A stretch of 32,474 bases of DNA from JBBRYW01 sp038237235 (lineage in GTDB: Bacteria; Actinomycetota; Thermoleophilia; Gaiellales; Gaiellaceae): NCBI GenBank assembly GCA_038237235.1, contig JBBRYW010000021.1, positions 1 through 32,474 of the forward strand. Direction: 5' to 3'. Every line of letters starts with the position of its first letter. Position 1 is the stretch's first letter. The notes beneath the pieces were generated by a model that saw nothing but the letters and a program-made list of their open reading frames with translations, was not told the DNA's origin and did no database searches. This document shows positions 29,712-32,474 of the stretch, in pieces. A program made the translations under genes and the position numbers.

Positions 29712-31411
29712 TGCAGCTCGACCCAATCACCTTCGAGGTGATCCGAAACGCCCTCGTCGCAGCGACCGACGAGATGGTGCTCGCCCTACGCCGGAGCGCC
29801 TATTCGACCAACATCAAGACTCGCTCCGACTTTTCGTGCGCGTTCTTCGACGCGCAGCTCCGCTCCGTCGCGCAGGGCTTCGCGCAGCCCGTGCACCTCG
29901 GGTCGATGGTCGAGCAGGTGCCGAAGGCGGTGCTCGAGTACGGCCCCGCCTCGATCGGGCCGGGTGACATGATCATCACCAACGAGCCGTTCCCCAGCGG
30001 CGTGCACCTGAACGACATCAGCCTGATCGCTCCGGTGCACGCCGGGGGGCAGCTGCTCGGATACGTCGCGAACCTGGCGCATCACGTCGACGTCGGCGGC
30101 GGCGCGCCCGCGTCGATCGGCGCGTTCCGCGAGGTCTACCAGGAGGGCGTGATCATCCCGCCGGTCAAGGTCGTCGAGGGGGGGCGCCTGGTGCCGGACG
30201 TGTTCCGGCTCGTCCTGGCGCAGATCCGCTCGAAGCACGAGACTGGCGGCGACCTCCGCGCGCAGATTGCGGCGAACACCACGGGCGTGCGCAGGCTGCA
30301 GGCGCTCGTCGACCGCCACAGCGTCGACACGGTGACGCGCGCGATGGACGAGCTGCTCGAGTACACCGAGCGACGCGCGCGCGCCGAGGTGGCGAAGCTG
30401 CCGCGCGGAACGTTCGAGGCCGACGGCACGGTCGACAACGACGGGTACACCGACCAACCGGTGCACCTGCGCGTGAAGGTGACGATCCGCGAGGACGGCG
30501 TCATCTTCGACACGACGGGATCGGACCCGCAGCGGCGGGCGCCCGTCAACTCCACCTTCGCGCAGACGTACTCGGCCTGCGCGTACGCCCTCAAGTGCCT
30601 CGTCGACCCCGACCTGCCGGTGAACGACGGCTTCTACCGCTTGCTCCGGGTCGAGGCGCCGCTCGGCTCCGTGACGAACTGCACCCTCCCCTCGCCGGTC
30701 GTCGGCGGCTGGGAGACGCAGACGCGCCTGAATGACGTCATCTTCAAGGCGCTCTCGGAGGAGATGCCCGAGCGCGTGCCCGCGGGTACGAAGGCGATGA
30801 TGTGCCACGCCGGCTTCGGCAGCGTTGACCCGGAGACGGGCGAGTACTACTGCTTCCTCGAGACGTTCGCCGGCGGCTACGGCGGCCGGATCGCGAGCGA
30901 CGGCCCGGACGCCGTGCAAACGCACGGCCAGAACACCGAGAACGCGCCCGTCGAGGAGACCGAGCGCGGCTACCCCGTCCGCGTCGAGTGCCTCGAGCTG
31001 GTCGAGGACTCCGACGGCCCCGGCCGCTTCCGCGGCGGCCTCGGCCTGCGCAAGGACTACCGCTTCGACCGGCCCACGACGTTCTCGATCCTGGCCGACC
31101 GCGACCGCTCGGGCCCGTGGGGGCTCTTCGGCGGACTCCCGGGGAAGCTCGCCGAGTACGTGCTGAACCCGGCCGGAGAGGATCGTCGCCTCAGCTCCAA
31201 GACGACGCTCGAGCTCGACGACGGCGACGTGGTCAGCTATCGGACGTGCGGCGGCGGCGGCTACGGGCCGCCATACGAGCGCGACCCCGAGCTCGTGCTC
31301 CGGGACGTGATCGAGCGGAAGGTGAGCGCCGAGCGGGCGCGCTCGGAGTACGGGGTCGCCGTCGTCGACGGGCGGGTGGACGAGGGCGAGACGGCGAGGC
31401 TTCGTTCATGA
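29708..31411 (+). CDS. hyuB: Hydantoinase/oxoprolinase family protein, HyuB-type subunit (second copy)
   Basis: This is a second HyuB-type subunit, 567 aa from ATG 29708, which overlaps the previous stop by 4 nt. The N-terminal MMQLDPITFEVIRNALVAAT is the classic HyuB opening. It is followed by LRRSAYSTNIKTRSDFSCAF, DMIITNEPFPSGVHLNDIS, NLAHHVDVGGGAPAS, FDTTGSDPQRRAPVNS, GGYGGRIASDGPDAVQTHGQNTEN (broken here for reference only as the GGYGG and QNTEN parts), GRFRGGLGLRKDYRF and TCGGGGYGPPYERDPE. It differs clearly from the first copy, so the two are not a recent duplication. It is coupled by ATGA to the HyuA-type gene that follows and forms a second complete enzyme. Confidence 0.9.
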   Translation: MMQLDPITFEVIRNALVAATDEMVLALRRSAYSTNIKTRSDFSCAFFDAQLRSVAQGFAQPVHLGSMVEQVPKAVLEYGPASIGPGDMIITNEPFPSGVHLNDISLIAPVHAGGQLLGYVANLAHHVDVGGGAPASIGAFREVYQEGVIIPPVKVVEGGRLVPDVFRLVLAQIRSKHETGGDLRAQIAANTTGVRRLQALVDRHSVDTVTRAMDELLEYTERRARAEVAKLPRGTFEADGTVDNDGYTDQPVHLRVKVTIREDGVIFDTTGSDPQRRAPVNSTFAQTYSACAYALKCLVDPDLPVNDGFYRLLRVEAPLGSVTNCTLPSPVVGGWETQTRLNDVIFKALSEEMPERVPAGTKAMMCHAGFGSVDPETGEYYCFLETFAGGYGGRIASDGPDAVQTHGQNTENAPVEETERGYPVRVECLELVEDSDGPGRFRGGLGLRKDYRFDRPTTFSILADRDRSGPWGLFGGLPGKLAEYVLNPAGEDRRLSSKTTLELDDGDVVSYRTCGGGGYGPPYERDPELVLRDVIERKVSAERARSEYGVAVVDGRVDEGETARLRS

Positions 31412-32474
31412 CGTTCCGGCTGGGCGTCGACATCGGCGGGACATTCACCGACGCGACGCTCGTCGACGAGGAGACGGGCGCCGTCCACATCGCCAAGGTC
31501 AGTTCGACTCCGCGGGACCCCTCCGTCGGCTTCATGGAGGCGACGCGCCGGATCCTCGACGAGGCCGGAGTCGACGGCCGCGCGCTCCGCTACGTCGTGC
31601 ACGCGACGACCGTTGCGACGAACTCGATCATCGAGGGCAAGGTCGCACGCGCCGGCTTCGTCACGACCGAGGGCTTCCGCGACCTGCTCGAGATCGCGCG
31701 CCAGGTGCGCCCCACGCTCTACGACGTCCACTTCGAGAAGCCTCGCCCGCTGGTTCCCCGCAACCTCTGCTTCGGCGTCCGCGAGCGGCTGGAGCCCGAC
31801 GGCTCGGCGCGCGTTCCGCTGGACGAGGCCAGCGTCTACGAGGTCGCGGGCCGGCTGCGCGACGAGGGCGTCGAGGCGGTCGCCGTCTGTCTGCTGCACG
31901 CCTATGTGAACGGCCAGCACGAGCGCCGCGTCGGCGAGATCCTGCAGGAGGTCTACCCCGACGCCCTCGTCTCGCTCTCGTCCGAGGTGGCGCCGGAGCT
32001 CCGGGAATATCTCCGCGCGTCGACGACGGTGATCAACGCCGGCATCCAGCCTGTCATCGCCCGCTATCTCGCGGGCATCGAGGAGCGGCTGCGTGAGGCC
32101 GGCGTCGAGGCGGAACTGCTCGTGATGCAGTCGAGCGGAGGCGTGTTCTCGTCGAGCGCGGCGAGAGCGCGGCCGGTGTTCATGGTCGAGTCGGGTCCCG
32201 CCGCGGGCGTGATCGCGGCTGCCGCGCTGGGCGAGACGCTCGGCCACTCCGACCTGATCTCGTTCGACATGGGCGGCACGACCGCCAAGGTTGGCCTGAT
32301 CCAGGACGGCTCGCCCAAGGTGACGAAGGACTACCAGGTGGGCGCCGCGGCCCGCGCCGGCATCGGCGGCCTCGCGCTGAGCGGCTACCCAGTGCGGACG
32401 CCGGTGATCGACCTCGTCGAGATCGGCGCCGGGGGCGGCTCGATCGCGTGGATCGACTCGGGCGGCCTGCTGCG
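31408..32474 (+). CDS. hyuA: Hydantoinase/oxoprolinase family protein, HyuA-type subunit (second copy, partial)
   Basis: This is the N-terminal part (about 355 residues) of a second HyuA-type subunit, cut by the right edge of the window. It begins MTFRLGVDIGGTFTDATLVD, the ATP-binding motif of the family, and continues with HATTVATNSIIEG, LLHAYVNGQHERRVGEI, MQSSGGVFSS, VESGPAAGVIAA, SFDMGGTTAKVGLI and EIGAGGGSIAWID, in the same order as the first copy. It overlaps the HyuB-type gene by 4 nt. Whether other genes of the operon follow cannot be seen. Confidence 0.9.
   Translation, partial: MTFRLGVDIGGTFTDATLVDEETGAVHIAKVSSTPRDPSVGFMEATRRILDEAGVDGRALRYVVHATTVATNSIIEGKVARAGFVTTEGFRDLLEIARQVRPTLYDVHFEKPRPLVPRNLCFGVRERLEPDGSARVPLDEASVYEVAGRLRDEGVEAVAVCLLHAYVNGQHERRVGEILQEVYPDALVSLSSEVAPELREYLRASTTVINAGIQPVIARYLAGIEERLREAGVEAELLVMQSSGGVFSSSAARARPVFMVESGPAAGVIAAAALGETLGHSDLISFDMGGTTAKVGLIQDGSPKVTKDYQVGAAARAGIGGLALSGYPVRTPVIDLVEIGAGGGSIAWIDSGGLL

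Overview
The window is high-GC DNA with dense, often 4-nt-overlapping gene pairs, many GTG starts, a Phd/PIN toxin-antitoxin pair and several start codons sitting 6-9 nt behind a TAnnnT hexamer. Together these suggest an actinobacterium, perhaps a soil member of the Thermoleophilia; that lineage guess rests on gene style and on small conserved proteins, not on a marker gene. Almost everything recognisable is catabolism of polyols, sugar acids or cyclic amide-like compounds. No rRNA, tRNA, CRISPR array, transposase or phage gene was seen.

Layout, left to right. (1) 1-2995, minus strand: a Gfo/Idh/MocA oxidoreductase, a Tat-type sugar-binding protein and an RbsC-like ABC permease that runs off the left edge. 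(2) 3173-9305, plus strand: a tightly packed operon of zinc alcohol dehydrogenase, aldehyde dehydrogenase, IolD-like ThDP ring hydrolase, HpcH/HpaI aldolase and D-2-hydroxyacid dehydrogenase. (3) 9296-12448, minus strand: three consecutive Gfo/Idh/MocA dehydrogenases, the first transcribed being IolG-like. Blocks 1-3 look like one cyclitol (inositol-type) uptake and degradation island, but the usual IolB, IolC, IolJ, IolA and IolE are not in the window. (4) 12449-16372: a mixed stretch with the frameshifted remnant of an AMIN-like protein, a Phd/PIN toxin-antitoxin module with a palindromic operator, two small conserved hypothetical genes, a uronate-dehydrogenase-like SDR, a two-helix membrane protein, a secreted hypothetical and a DUF1003 protein.

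(5) 16434-21677: FAD-linked oxidase and FAH-family hydrolase on the plus strand, facing an IlvD/Edd dehydratase, an SDR and a GntR/FCD regulator on the minus strand. These five fit a non-phosphorylating sugar-acid route: dehydratase, then 4-dehydrogenase, then diketo-acid hydrolase giving pyruvate plus a 2-hydroxyacid, which is oxidised by the FAD enzyme. (6) 21809-23472: a secreted M6-like metallopeptidase with a very proline-rich linker, broken by a one-base frameshift. (7) 23588-32474, plus strand: a hydantoinase/oxoprolinase-type run ordered hyuA-hyuB-DAO-family oxidoreductase-enolase-superfamily enzyme-hyuB-hyuA, with the last gene cut by the window end.

The most informative non-coding signal is a palindrome, ATGCTATTTCAAATA(G/T)CG, found just upstream of the GntR gene and again just upstream of the first hyuA. 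It suggests that the one regulator controls both the sugar-acid operon and the hydantoinase-like operon. A second theme is a set of apparent single-base deletions in otherwise well-conserved genes, which are either real decay or consensus errors in the source assembly.
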